From assembly GCF_022201045.2 (NCBI RefSeq), contig NC_068562.1, forward strand, positions 7,484,001-7,548,000: a stretch of 64,000 nt of DNA, written 5' to 3'. The translations under genes and the position numbers were made by a program. This DNA is from Citrus sinensis. Its lineage: Eukaryota; Streptophyta; Magnoliopsida; Sapindales; Rutaceae. The notes below the pieces were generated by a model. That model searched no databases and was not told the DNA's origin. It worked only from the letters and a program-made list of their open reading frames with translations. Positions 13,993-25,300 of the stretch are shown piece by piece; the first letter of the stretch is position 1; each line of letters begins with the position of its first letter.

Positions 13993-15405
13993 GAGAAAAT
14001 TTCTATAATACCATGATTAAAATTATGGTATCAATACCATGATAACTATAAATTTTGTAAATTATACACAAGACTAATAAATAGAAAGTAAAACAAGTAA
14101 ATTAATATATGAGTGGTAAATAGATGTTTTAAAAATACAAACAAAAGAAACACTTATAAAAATAACGTAAAGTTTGTAAATCAACATTAAATTTTAATTA
14201 AAAAATTGTTTATTCATTTTAATTTAACAAAGCAAAGAAAAAATCTACTCATTAATTAAAAATAAAAAAAAATTGTATCAAGAACAATTAGAATAAGTTT
14301 TATTGAATGGGTATAACCATAAATTCTACATTCATCCTAGGAAATTATAAATTTTTTTCTATCATAGTATTTTTTTACTACATATGTTAATTAAGAAAAA
14401 TTGTTTTTCTTAATATGGATCAAGTCAAAACAAAATAAAAAGATATTCTTATAATACTAGACATATATGATACATCTATAAATTTGAAAATAACTTTCAA
14501 TTTTATATATATTTCATGTAATTTCGAACTTTACCTTTCACTTGTATTTAAAAATTATTTGGTATTGTTGTCGAGAAGTCTTAGAATGATACAAAATCAC
14601 CTTATCTATATACAACTTTGAAAAACATGAAAAAAAAAAATAGTTTTTCAAAATTCAATTTTGAGATAAATTTTATCCTTAACAAAATTTCACATAAATC
14701 ATCACATGAATTACATAAATCCAAAGCTATCATTTTTCAATTTAGAAATAAAATCAGTAAATATATAAGGTAATCATTGTTATAATGAGTTTTTAATTTA
14801 CATTTGTAAATTTTTAGTTTTTGCAATAACTATTGTATTAATTAATTTATTTTATCTTCTATTCACAAGTATTATATTTTATTTTGCACTTATTGTTGAT
14901 TTATAAGTTTTATATGACATGCACTAATTTACCACTCCTATATTAATCTACTCGTTTTACCTTCCATTTACAAGTCTTATTTTTTTATTTTCATAATTTA
15001 TATTTTATTTTACACTTAATTGTTGATTAACAACTTTATGTTATATTTGTATGTTTTTATTTTGTTTACCACTGGTACACCAATTCGACACTCATATGTT
15101 AATTTACTTGTTTTTATCTTCCATTTACATCATTTATATTTTATTTTGCACTTGATTTTCAGGTTTTATATTACATTTGTAAGTCTTGTTTTATTTGCTT
15201 AATAATATACCAAATTTCCATTGCTATATTAATTTACTTATTTTATCTTTTACTTACAACTCTCATGTTCCATGTACATAATTTATATTTAATGCTGATT
15301 TACAAGTTTTATGTTACATTTACATGTGTTATGTTACATTTATATAATTAATGTTTAATTACGGTATTAATGGCGTGATTTTAATTATGCATCATAGAAT
15401 GACCC
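13993..15405. mobile_element. AT-rich block flanked by long degenerate inverted repeats
   Basis: The left arm (about 13993-14041) and right arm (about 15361-15405) are reverse complements with roughly three quarters of bases matching; both share TTCTAT, a central AATTAAAAT-type stretch and CAATACC/TAATACC. No transposase coding is visible. The right third (about 14790-15340) contains degenerate direct repeats built around TTAATTTACTTGTTTTATC. No exact target-site duplication was found, so it is called from arm symmetry alone, probably an old MULE-like or MITE element. Confidence 0.4.
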
Positions 15406-16734
15406 TATCTATAATAAAATTAAAAAATTAATTATAAGACATCCCTTTAAATAGTTTTATAACTTACTAATTTTTTGAAATGGTTGGATTGTGATTTCAT
15501 CGCCATTTTTATTTTATTTTTGAAAGGCATCATAACAATGAGGATTCGGACTGGGCCGAGTCATTCGGCCCGAATATCTACAAATGATTCATAAAACCGT
15601 TAAATAATGCAAAAATTTGACTAATTAACAGAATATTCGGAAGGACAAGGGGTCTTCGAATATTTTGAAAAATGTACCAATACGGGATGAGGAAAATATC
15701 ATCTTTTTAATAGGTAGCAAACCGGGAAAAAAAAAATCCATTAAAATGTTGATAAACTTTTTTAGTATCTTATTTTCGTCGAGTGGAATATACATAATAC
15801 CCTTCTGAATAAAGATAAATTAAAAAAAATATAATTCGAAGTTATCCAAATATTATTAAACAAATCTAATTTGATTTTAGTAACGTTATCTTTTTCCTTT
15901 TTTTTAACAGCAAAATATAATTTCGAGCCTATTTTGGGCCCAATATAAGTGTATAATACGTTAATGTTCTACAATCTTCGTTAATAGATAAGTAAGAGCC
16001 ATGCTTAGCCCGAGTAATTCATAATTGTTTACTGAAACTTAATTATATTCATTTAAAAAATTAATTTAATCCTAATTATTAATAGGGTACGTATATTAAT
16101 ATCAGCCAGCTATTGGTGTCTTACAAGTTACATCATTGATGTGACTGTGAAGCCCACACCCACAGGGCACAGGCATCCAAAATTGGAGTTATTAGCACGA
16201 TTTTCAATTCCTAGATAACAAAATCATAACATGATGGGCAACCTTTGTTAACATTATCATTAAGACACTTACTATGTGTCACATGATGAACCCAAACAAA
16301 ATCACTTTTGGAATTTCACAAATATTTTAATTTTGTTTGGCACTCACTGATTTTTAAATAAAACTAGTTTAATATATGAATCATGCATGAATATGACCTG
16401 CTAACTTCTATTTCACAAAAACAATTAATCTCATCCCAACTGCACATTTCACCTAATTCTTTTGTATTTATCCATGCTTATAAAAACAAAAAAAAAAGAG
16501 CATAAAATATTAGAACAGCCTTGTAAAGAATCTATATTTTCAAATATTTAACAATCAAAACCAAAAAAAAAAAAAAAAAATGTAAAACAAAACAAAAGGT
16601 TCACACCACTAGCTGAAATTACATTGTACAATTTGTTTCACTTTTTTACATAAATCTTGAGAAATAAAATGTAACATAAAATGTTACATTTAATTATTAT
16701 AAGAGAAAAAGAAACAATTAATTATTAAAAGCTT
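15406..16734. other. Intergenic DNA
   Basis: No coding or RNA gene seen. A small perfect stem (GGGCCGA and TCGGCCC, five bases apart, near 15553-15571) is the only compact structure. The right part probably holds the 3' flank of the minus-strand gene that ends at 16735. Confidence 0.5.
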
Positions 16735-17148
16735 TTACATGAACATAGAGGATCTAGGCGCAGGCCGATCCACAGAAAGGAAGCTAGATAAAGAAGAAAC
16801 ACTTACAACGGGGACACCAAAAGTTGTTTCCATGAAGAGCCTTTGTTGGAAGCTCTCTAAAGTTGCACTTGCATCCCTAATATCCTTCACCAGCTGGGTA
16901 TAATATTTCTTAAGCTTCCTCAGCATGCATGCATAATGCAGCTTTAGGCACCTTAGCCTAATTCTCCTTAGAATCCTCACTAGGAAGATCCCCCGCCGCG
17001 GCTTTTTGCCCCCGAGCCGAATCACGGGTGGTTTACGCCGCCTTAGGAGGAGCCTCCGGTTGCCCGGCGGTCGGATAAGGGCGGCCCAGTGAGTTTGATT
17101 TGGGTTTAGGGGGCTGGCTGGGGAGTCCAGTGCCATGCGAGTGGCCAT
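16735..17148 (-). CDS. Small basic plant protein of unknown function
   Basis: Single-exon frame of 137 codons with a good ATG (17148) and a TATA-like box 43-54 bp upstream. The first 75 residues are strongly basic, with RRLLLRRRKPP, GGKKPRRG and RILRRIRLR. A likely helical segment follows (YACMLRKLKKYYTQLVKDI, then ASATLESFQQRL), then METTFGVPVVSVS and a Ser-rich tail. From memory this pattern recurs in small uncharacterised proteins of other eudicots, which makes it more likely a real gene than a chance frame. I know no function; nuclear localisation would be a guess from the basic runs. It lies 420 bp from the retrotransposon insertion and appears intact. Confidence 0.65.
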   Translation of the reverse strand: MATRMALDSPASPLNPNQTHWAALIRPPGNRRLLLRRRKPPVIRLGGKKPRRGIFLVRILRRIRLRCLKLHYACMLRKLKKYYTQLVKDIRDASATLESFQQRLFMETTFGVPVVSVSSLSSFLSVDRPAPRSSMFM

Positions 17149-17190
17149 GTTAGGAAGGTTATGTTGAGAAGAAATTAAACGGAGAAGGGA

Positions 17191-17202
17191 TTATATATAA
17201 AT
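17191..17202 (-). promoter_or_regulatory. TATA box of the small basic protein gene
   Basis: Minus-strand sequence TTTATATATAAT lies 43-54 bp before the ATG at 17148. This is close to the ATG, so the leader would be very short. Confidence 0.45.
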
Positions 17203-17568
17203 AAATAAATGTAAGAGAATGAATTATAAACTATTACAGAGTTGACCATGTATGGACAAAAGCATCTTTTGATTTGCGCACCTTAACAATATGGGATTGT
17301 GGTTCATTGATTACTTTGCATATAATTTTTTATTTTTGAATTTTTTTTCCTTTTGGGCATCAAAATATTAAGATCATATACAGATTTTCATATATAGTTC
17401 GTTGTAATGATTGGAGAAAAACCATATTCAATATAATAAAATGAAAAATAATGCTATTTAAGGTAATAATGTATTTGTAAGAATTACAAAATTTCGGTTC
17501 CACATTTGACCCTACTTCGTAAAGAAAAATCCACCAATTTCGTCCAACAATATGATTCATATGGCTTT

Positions 17569-18363
17569 TGTTGATGCGAGATTCCGGTTCTCCTCGTTCT
17601 ACGACCAGGATCCCTGCTCGATCAACTCTACCACGACCAGGAGGTCTCCTAGTAATGCTTCTTCTCCGGATGTCCCTGCACACACAGACAAGTCAGAGTA
17701 CGCCGGTTGTTCTCCCGGCGCAAACCCTCCGACGCTCAAGTCAGATATGAAGGTTCGGGGAACGCTTGCCACAGGTCTTATGGCTTTTTTGTGGTTTTCT
17801 CTTTTATCTTAAAAATGCTAACCCTTTTACCTTCGTTGGCTACCTTTTTATAGGCTTCCTCTGAATCTCAGTCTTCCGCTCTTTTCGAGACGGTATGGGA
17901 CTCCAACTGCTGCGTTATGGGCAAAACATGGGATCTAGCGTGTTACGCCACGGTTCAGGGGAAAGCGTGGCTGCCACGGCTCTGTGAGACCTTGCGTGTT
18001 ACGCCACGGTTCTGGGGAAAGTGTGGCTGTCATGACTCCGTGAGATCTTGCGTGTTACGTCGCGGTTCTGGGGAAAGCGTGGCTGTTGTGCCTAGGTTCT
18101 CGTGCTGGAGAGCGCGTCTTGCCAACTGCCGTCGACCGGGTCTCCTCGCCTCTCGGTCTCTAGCCGGAATGGCCTCATGCCTTTTATAGGAATTGGCCTC
18201 GCGGACGACAACATCGTGGACGAGCAGGATGTTTCTGCTCCTGTTCTTCCACGCGCCAGGCTTTAACGGAAAACACCGGTGCGCAGAACTCCGCCATCAG
18301 ATGTCTGCTCGTCATTCCTGGTCCCTTCGACGCATTTGTCCCAAACAGTATCCCTCCCAAACA
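17569..18363 (-). repeat. 3' LTR
   Basis: 795 bp, downstream LTR of the minus-strand element. Contains three direct copies of a ~56-bp unit (about 17938-18093) built on GCGTGTTACGCCACGGTTC, and two TATA-like motifs. Ends in TG...CA with GCTTT outside. Confidence 0.97.
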
Positions 18364-18376
18364 CCGGTCCCCCAGT
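18364..18376 (-). other. Polypurine tract of the retrotransposon
   Basis: Minus-strand ACTGGGGGACCGG directly abuts the 3' LTR. Purine-rich with two interrupting cytosines, so a weak match; position is the main support. Confidence 0.5.
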
Positions 18377-18829
18377 TTCTGGTGTTGGGTAATGTAGTGG
18401 ACCAGCAGTAGAAACTCGATAGTACTCGCTCGCGTGGGTTTGGAAAAGGCTGCCAGGAGTCATGTCGCATTTAATTGCGGACGAGGTGACGTGGCAGAAA
18501 TCCCCCCCTCCATTTGAATTTCAAACCGACGGTTACGGGATTCTCGGAATATGCGTCATTAAATGCTGGCAGCCCAAGAGTTTGCTTCTCAGTAAGGAAA
18601 CCCAAAATCTTCAAACACGAACTCGTCATTTTCTCCATTCTTGTCTCTCCGGCGAATGAACCTCGGCGCCAAAGCTGTCATCCCTGTCTCTCTCTGACCG
18701 AGTCCCTGCTTCAGGTATTTTTTCTATTTTTTTTTTTTTTTCGGTATCGGTTAGTTGTAGGTAATCTCCTTTCTCTCTGCTTTGCTTGAGGTTGTAGTTG
18801 GCGGTGGTGTTTTGGTTAGAACTTAGGAT

Positions 18830-20881
18830 ATGTCGAAGGGTAAGGAGAAGGTCGTTGAGGTTGGTGACGACGAACTAGGTTTTTTGCCTAGTCTGCCCGC
18901 TGATTTTGCTTTTGATCCCGGGATCCCCTTAGAGCCCATTAGGTCTAGTGTTGGTACTAGCGCTAGGAGGATGTCTCCCCAAACAACCTCCTCGAGCGAC
19001 AGTAGCGATGAAGAAGGGTCTTCTGGATCGGAGAACACTTTGAGTGAGGGTCAAGGGGATGATTCTAGTGAGGCGTCCCCATCAGGAGCATCACGACCAG
19101 AAGAACGGGGTACAGTAGGGGGTAGAGCCTTGTCGCGTGATTATGCCATTGACTACATGTCGTGTACGACCACGTTTGACGAGCTCAATGACCTCCGACT
19201 TAGGTATAGTATTCCTGGTGAGATACCTCTTAGGATCCCAGGAAAAAAGGATACACCTAGCCGGCCTCCCAGGGGACACGTTACCCTGTATCTGGAGAGC
19301 TTTAAGTATGGGCTGAGGTGTCCCTTGCAGCCTTACTTTGCCCGGATACTTAACGGGCTAAATCTGGCTCCTGGTCAGCTGAACCCCAACGGGTGGAGAG
19401 TGCTCTCTGGTCTGTTCATATTGTGGGACAGATGTTGCCAAAGCGAGCCCACGGTTGATGAGGTGAAGCATCTGTACCAGCTGAAGAGCAGCCCTAAAGA
19501 TGCCGGCTGGTACTACTTCCAATCTGGTACCAAGAGCAGGAAACCCATAACTGATCTTCCAACTGGTGGTGGTGGGACTTGGAAGAGGAAATTCTTTTTT
19601 GCTGGGGGTCCCTGGGGTCAAGTTGCACAAATAGACGGGAAGGATTGTCGCGTCCCACCCCGTTTCACGGTCCCAGGTTGCCTGCTCGCTTTAGATGTCT
19701 TGTATCCATAATTGTTCCTGCTGTATTGGTTTGTCTCTAACCAAGTGTCTGTTTGTGCTGTAGTTTCCTGGGGTGTTCACTTCCCGCTCCGACCTGGTCT
19801 GCTTAAACGGGTCGAGGCTGTATTGGCCAATTCCTGCTCGAGCCGAGAACTGCTATCTACATACAACTTCCTCGAGTCTCGGTTGATACTTCCTGGCCAT
19901 AAGATGGAGGACGCAGTGATTGGAGCTCTGACCAGGAAACGCTCTCGGCCTCCAACAACCGATAGGGACCAGGACAAAGATGCTCCCGCTGCGAAGCGAA
20001 AGAACATCGTGCAGCAGGTTCCTCCCTTGCAGGCTCTCCCTCCTGCCTCTGCTAGAGTCGGGGAATCCAGTAGAGCGGCCACTGATCCTGCTTCCTCTTC
20101 TCCACCTGTTGTGCCTCGGTCCCGCTTACCCGACAGCCGACCAGAACACTTGGTTCCCTATCTCAATGAGTTGTCTAAACTCGTGAGCAAGAAGGACCTG
20201 GAGGGCTTTGACGGTTGTACCCTGGGCGAGCTGGTGGGAGCCATGCAGTACAGTGCTTTCCATCTCAGCTGCATGGCCACCTACTATAAGGCCAAGGTTG
20301 GCCGTTACGACAGGAAGATGAAGGAGGACATTCAATCGGCGACGACCAGAGCTGACGTTGCCGAGAAAAAGGCGGGGGAGCTAAACGTTGAGAACCTCAA
20401 GCTGATAGAGCAAGAGTCCCTTGCTCAAGCAAAAGCCATTACACTCGAGGAGGAGCTGACCAAGGTTAAGGAGGATCTCCAAGGGCAGAGGGCTATGTAT
20501 GAGGCTCAGCTCGAATCTCTCCGCGATTCCCACCGAGCTCATGTAGAGAACTTGGAGAGGGAGGCCGACAACCAGTACGACCAGGGACTTCGGCATTCGT
20601 ATCGTTGTATCATGGCCGTCCTCGGGAAGCAACACCCTGATCTGAAGATGGATGACCTTGCAGCTGGTGTTGCTCAACATATGGACGAGGAGGCGGCCAA
20701 GGAAGATGCCGAGGGGTTAGAGCCGATCGTGATTGAGGAGGGTAACTCTCCTCCTCGTGCAGTCCCTGCTGATGTTGGCGAGGCGAGCACCCCCCCGGAC
20801 GCAACTGGTGATACCCCTCCCGCACCCGAGGAGGTCCAGCCAACCGATGCTGCTCGGCTCACTGACCCACCATCTTTTTGA
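18830..20881 (+). CDS. Antisense extra ORF of the Tat element (Transposase_28 / gypsy-type domain), one intron
   Basis: Lies between pol and the 3' LTR but reads against the element. Exon 1 is 18830-19676 and exon 2 19764-20881; an 87-nt GT-AG intron (19677-19763) removes the in-frame stop at 19709-19711 and joins VP to VSWGVHFPLRPG, giving 654 residues. N-terminus: acidic/Ser-rich (about 45-95). Middle: a conserved region (LNDLRLRYSIPGEIPLRIP, then NPNGWRVLSGLFILW) that I recognise as the plant 'putative gypsy type transposon' domain (PF04195-like). C-terminal half: a long Glu/Lys/Ala-rich coiled coil (ADVAEKKAGELNVENLKL onward) and a Pro/acidic tail. AATAAA at 20944-20949 follows. Antisense extra ORFs are known in Tat elements; function unknown. 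The intron is inferred from splice motifs and frame, not from transcripts. Confidence 0.8.
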
Positions 20882-20943
20882 TATATTTCTTCTTGTATTG
20901 TAATGAACAACGTTTATGAAATTTTTCCCCTCTGTTAGCCATT

Positions 20944-20949
20944 AATAAA
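20944..20949 (+). promoter_or_regulatory. Poly(A) signal of the antisense ORF
   Basis: AATAAA 63 bp after the antisense ORF stop, in sense with that ORF. Supports it as an autonomous transcription unit on the plus strand. Confidence 0.5.
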
Positions 20950-21011
20950 AATGTTGTTGATTACTATCTCGTGTCGTACTCATGAATTAATTTTCGTCTG
21001 AAACGCTGATC

Positions 21012-22163
21012 GCTTCTGTCTCGCCGTAAGACAGGCTTTGAGACTTGGTGAGGCCTTTGCGTGCCGTAGGAAACTTTCCAAATGCTTTGGAGCCTGCTCG
21101 CCTTCTCGCGAACGAGCAGATCCTTGCATGCTGGGCTTTTGTCTGGCCCTAAGACAGGCTTTGAGACTTTGTCGAGCCTTCGCATGCCTTAGGATTTTCT
21201 TCAAACGATTTGGATTCTGCTGCCTTCTCGTGGCCGAGCAGATCCTGGCATGCTTGGCTTTTGTCTCGCCATAAGACAGGCTCTGAGACTTGGCGAGCCT
21301 TTGCATGCCTTAGGATTTTCTTCAAACGATTTGGATTCTGCTGCCTTCTCGTGGCCGAGCAGATCCTGGCATGCTTGGCTTCTGTCTCGCCATAAGACAG
21401 GCTCTGAGACTTGGCGAGCCTTTGCACGCCTTAGGATTTTCTTCAAACGATTTGGATTCTGCTGCCTTCTCGTGGCCGAGCAGATCCTGGCATGCTTGGC
21501 TTCTGTCTCGCCATAAGACAGGCTCTGAGACTTGGCGAGCCTTTGCATGCCTTAGGATTTTCTTCAAACGATTTGGATTCTGCTGCCTTCTCGTGGCCGA
21601 GCAGATCCTGGCATGCTTGGCTTCTGTCTCGCCATAAGACAGGCTCTGAGACTTGGCGAGCCTTTGCATGCCTTAGGATTTTCTTCAAACGATTTGGATT
21701 CTGCTGCCTTCTCGTGGCCGAGCAGATCCTGGCATGCTTGGCTTCTGTCTCGCCATAAGACAGGCTCTGAGACTTGGCGAGCCTTTGCATGCCTTAGGAT
21801 TTTCTTCAAACGATTTGGATTCTGCTGCCTTCTCGTGGCCGAGCAGATCCTGGCATGCTTGGCTTCTGTCTCGCCATAAGACAGGCTCTGAGACTTGGCG
21901 AGCCTTTGCATGCCTTTGGATTTTCTTCAAACGATTTGGATTCTGCTGCCTTCTCGTGGCCGAGCAGATCCTGGCATGCTTGGCTTCTGTCTCGCCATAA
22001 GACAGGCTCTGAGACTTGGCGAGCCTTTGCATGCCTTAGGATTTTCTTCAAACGATTTGGATTCTGCTGCCTTCTCGTGGCCGAGCAGATCCTGGCATGC
22101 TTGGCTTCTGTCTCGCCATAAGACAGGCTCTGAGACTTGGCGAGCCTTTGCATGCCTTAGGAT
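21012..22163. repeat. 121-bp tandem array in the retrotransposon 3' untranslated region
   Basis: About 9.5 copies of a 121-bp unit containing GCTTCTGTCTCGCCATAAGA, AAACGATTTGGATTCTGC and CGTGGCCGAGCAGATCC. The first two copies (nearest the antisense ORF) are diverged; the later ones are nearly identical, with single-base variants (for example TTTGGA for TTAGGA near 21917). Each unit can form a stem from CTGTCT and AGACAG. A 21-base T run (22163-22183) ends the array. Open frames through it simply repeat and are not genes. Tandem arrays in the 3' UTR of Tat elements are documented and can seed satellite DNA. Confidence 0.97.
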
Positions 22164-22318
22164 TTTTTTTTTTTTTTTTTTTTCGGTTTCAAGCGAAATA
22201 AATTCGTCGACGTTACATTAATGGCAGGATTTGACTTACATGAAATTGTTCGGACATAAGACATAAAAATAAAAGATAGACAGCATGAGCAGAAATTGCT
22301 TTAAAATGTGAGCAAGTC

Positions 22319-25300
22319 TTACTGGAAGTATTTTCGGAGGTGTGCTGCGTTCCATGGGCGTTTCACTTCGTGGCCGTCCGCGCGAACCAGCTTGTAAGCT
22401 CCGGGCCCCGCTATCTGCTTGACTCTATATGGCCCTTCCCAATTCGGTCCCAGCACTCCTTGAGTCGAATCTTTGGTGCTCTGATTCACTCTTCTCAGTA
22501 CCCAGTCTCCGACCCTGAATTGCCGTATGTTCACCTTCTGGTTATAATACCGAGCAACCCTCTGTTGGTAAGTGACTGATCGCTCGGCTGCTTGTTCCCT
22601 CCTCTCCATTAGCAGATCAAGATTCAAACATATCTGCTCGTCGTTCTCCTGCTCATTGAAATGATCTGTCCGGTGTGTGGTCGTTCCTACCTCAGCCGGC
22701 ACGACCGCTTCATGTCCGAAAGCCAAAGCGAACGGTGTCTCCCCCGTTGCGGTTTTGTGGGTTGTTCTGTATGCCCATAGCACACCTGACAGCTCGTCAA
22801 CCCACGCACCCTTTTTTGCTCCGAGCCTGGTTTTCAGAAGCCTCTTGACTGTCTTGTTGGCTGCTTCTACTTGTCCATTCGATTGGGGGTGAGCAGGCGA
22901 GCAATACTTCAGCTCTATCCCGAGGTTCTGGCAGAAATCCCTGAAGCTGTGATTATCGAACTGCCTGCCATTATCCGTTACCAAGGCATATGGGATCCCG
23001 TATCGACAGACCAGGTTTCTCCACACGAAGTCTGTTGTTTTCTTCTCTGTGATCCTGCTAAGGGCTTCTACCTCTATCCACTTCGTGAAGTAATCTATAG
23101 CGACTATCGCATGTGTTGCTGCTCCTCGTCCCTTTGGCAATGGGCCGATCAGATCAATTCCCCATTGAGCGAATGGCCAAGGGGAGGCCATGGAGGTGAG
23201 CTTCTCTGGTGGTTGGTTAGAAAAATTTGCAAAACTCTGGCAGCTTGCACAGCTCCTGGTCTTCCTTTGCGCATCCTGGTGCATCGTCGGCCAGAAATAT
23301 CCCTGCCTTAAGACCTTGTGGGCCAGGGACCTCCCGCCAGAATGATTTCCGCAAATTCCTTCATGCACTTCCCTCAGCACGTAATCCGCGTCGTCATCGT
23401 CCAAACACCGAAGGAACGGTAATGTATATCCTCGTCGATACAGTACCCCATCGATCATCGTGTATCTCGAGGCCTGAGCTCTAATCTTCCGAGCCCGTAG
23501 CTTATCTGGTGGTAAGACCCCGTCTCTAAGGTACGAAACTATCGGGTCCCTCCACGAGCTTTTTTGTTCTATCCGCAACACCCCCAAATTTTGCTCGATA
23601 CTCGGGCGAGACTTTACTTCTAGGGGGACCGACTTTGGCATTTTTGGGTCGGCGACGGCTGCCATCCTAGCCAAAATGTCTGCTCGACTATTCTGCTCCC
23701 TGGGGATTTGTATCACCTCCACTGCTTCGAACTTCCCCATCATCTGCCTGACTATCCTTAGGTACTGTTCCATCTTCTCCTCTCTTGGTTGGAATCTTTC
23801 ACTGACATGATTCGCAACCAGCTGGGAATCGGTTCTGATCTTAACTCTGTCCGCTTTCACGGCCCTAGCCAATTCCAGCCCTGCTATCAAGGCTTCATAT
23901 TCTGCCTGGTTATTTGTGGCTGCAAATTCCAACTTTACAGCATAAGAGATCTCCTCCCCCTCTGGGCCTTCCAGGACAATCCCTGCTCCTGAACCCCGCT
24001 CTCCTGATGACCCATCCACAGATATCTGCCATACTTGAGTTTCGTCGTTGCCTATATCTGCATCTTGCTGATCCAAGCATACTTCAGGCTCCGCGAACTC
24101 AGCTACGAAATCGGCCATTGCCTGGGCCTTTATCGCCGCGCGGGGTTTATAGTCTAAGTCGAATTCGCTCAGCTCTACAGCCCATTTGACGAGCCGACCA
24201 GAGGCATCCGGCTTGTGCAGAATTTGACGCAATGGCTGGTTGGTGATTACCGAGACCGGGAATGCTTGAAAGTACGGCCTCAACTTCCGAGCAGCAACCA
24301 CAAGGGCCAGTGCCCATTTCTCCATCGTTGGGTATCTGGTCTCAGCGTCGAGCAGGGCCTTGCTGGTGTAGTATATCGGATACTGAATTCCTTCTTCCTC
24401 TCTCACCAGAACGGAACTGGCGGCCCGATCAGATACCGCCAAATACAGATTCAACTTGTCCCCATCCCTCGGTGTGGACAGTAGCGGAGCTTGCTGCAAG
24501 TAATGCTTCAAGTTCCGGAAGGCTTCCTCGCATTCTGGGGTCCATTCCGTTTTCTTTCCCCTCCTTATCACTTGAAAGAATGGCTGACACTTATCTGTAG
24601 CCTTGGATATGAATCTGCTCAACGCCGCCAACCTCCCCGTGAGGCTCTGCATCTCCTTCAGGTGTCGAGGAGACGTCATTTGCACAATCGCCTGGATCTT
24701 CTCGGGATTTGCTTCAATCCCCCTATGGCTCACCATGAATCCCAGGAATTTCCCGGACTCGACCCCGAAAGCACACTTCTCCGGGTTGAGCTTCATCTTA
24801 TACTTCCTCAAAAGCTCGAACGTCTCCTCGAGATGTCTGACATGTTCCTTCGGGACTTTGGACTTGGTGATCATGTCGTCCACGTACACCTCCATGGTTT
24901 TCCCGATCAAGGGCTTAAAGACTTTATTCACCAGCCTTTGATAGGTGGCCCCAGCATTCTTGAGACCGAATGGCATCACCCTGTAACAGAACAGACCTTG
25001 GTTAGTGATGAAAGCCGTGCTCTCCTCATCCGGCTCGTACATGGGGATCTGGTTGTATCCCGAGAATGCGTCCATGAAGCTAAGCAGACCATGTCCAGCC
25101 GTTGAATCTACTAGCTGATCGATCTTTGGTAAAGGGAAGCTGTCTTTTGGGCACGCCTTATTGAGGTCTGTGAAATCCACACACATCCTCCACTTGCCGT
25201 TCGCCTTCTTTACCAACACCACGTTCGATATCCACTCTGGGTAATTAACTTCCCGAATGAACCCTGCTCTCAGAAGCTTCTCCACCTCATCACTTACAGC

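Noticed and set aside
21012-22163. Regular direct repeats that resemble a CRISPR array or a repeat-protein gene
   Set aside because: The repeats are contiguous 121-bp units without unique spacers, lie inside an LTR retrotransposon of a plant, and the frames merely repeat in step with the array.
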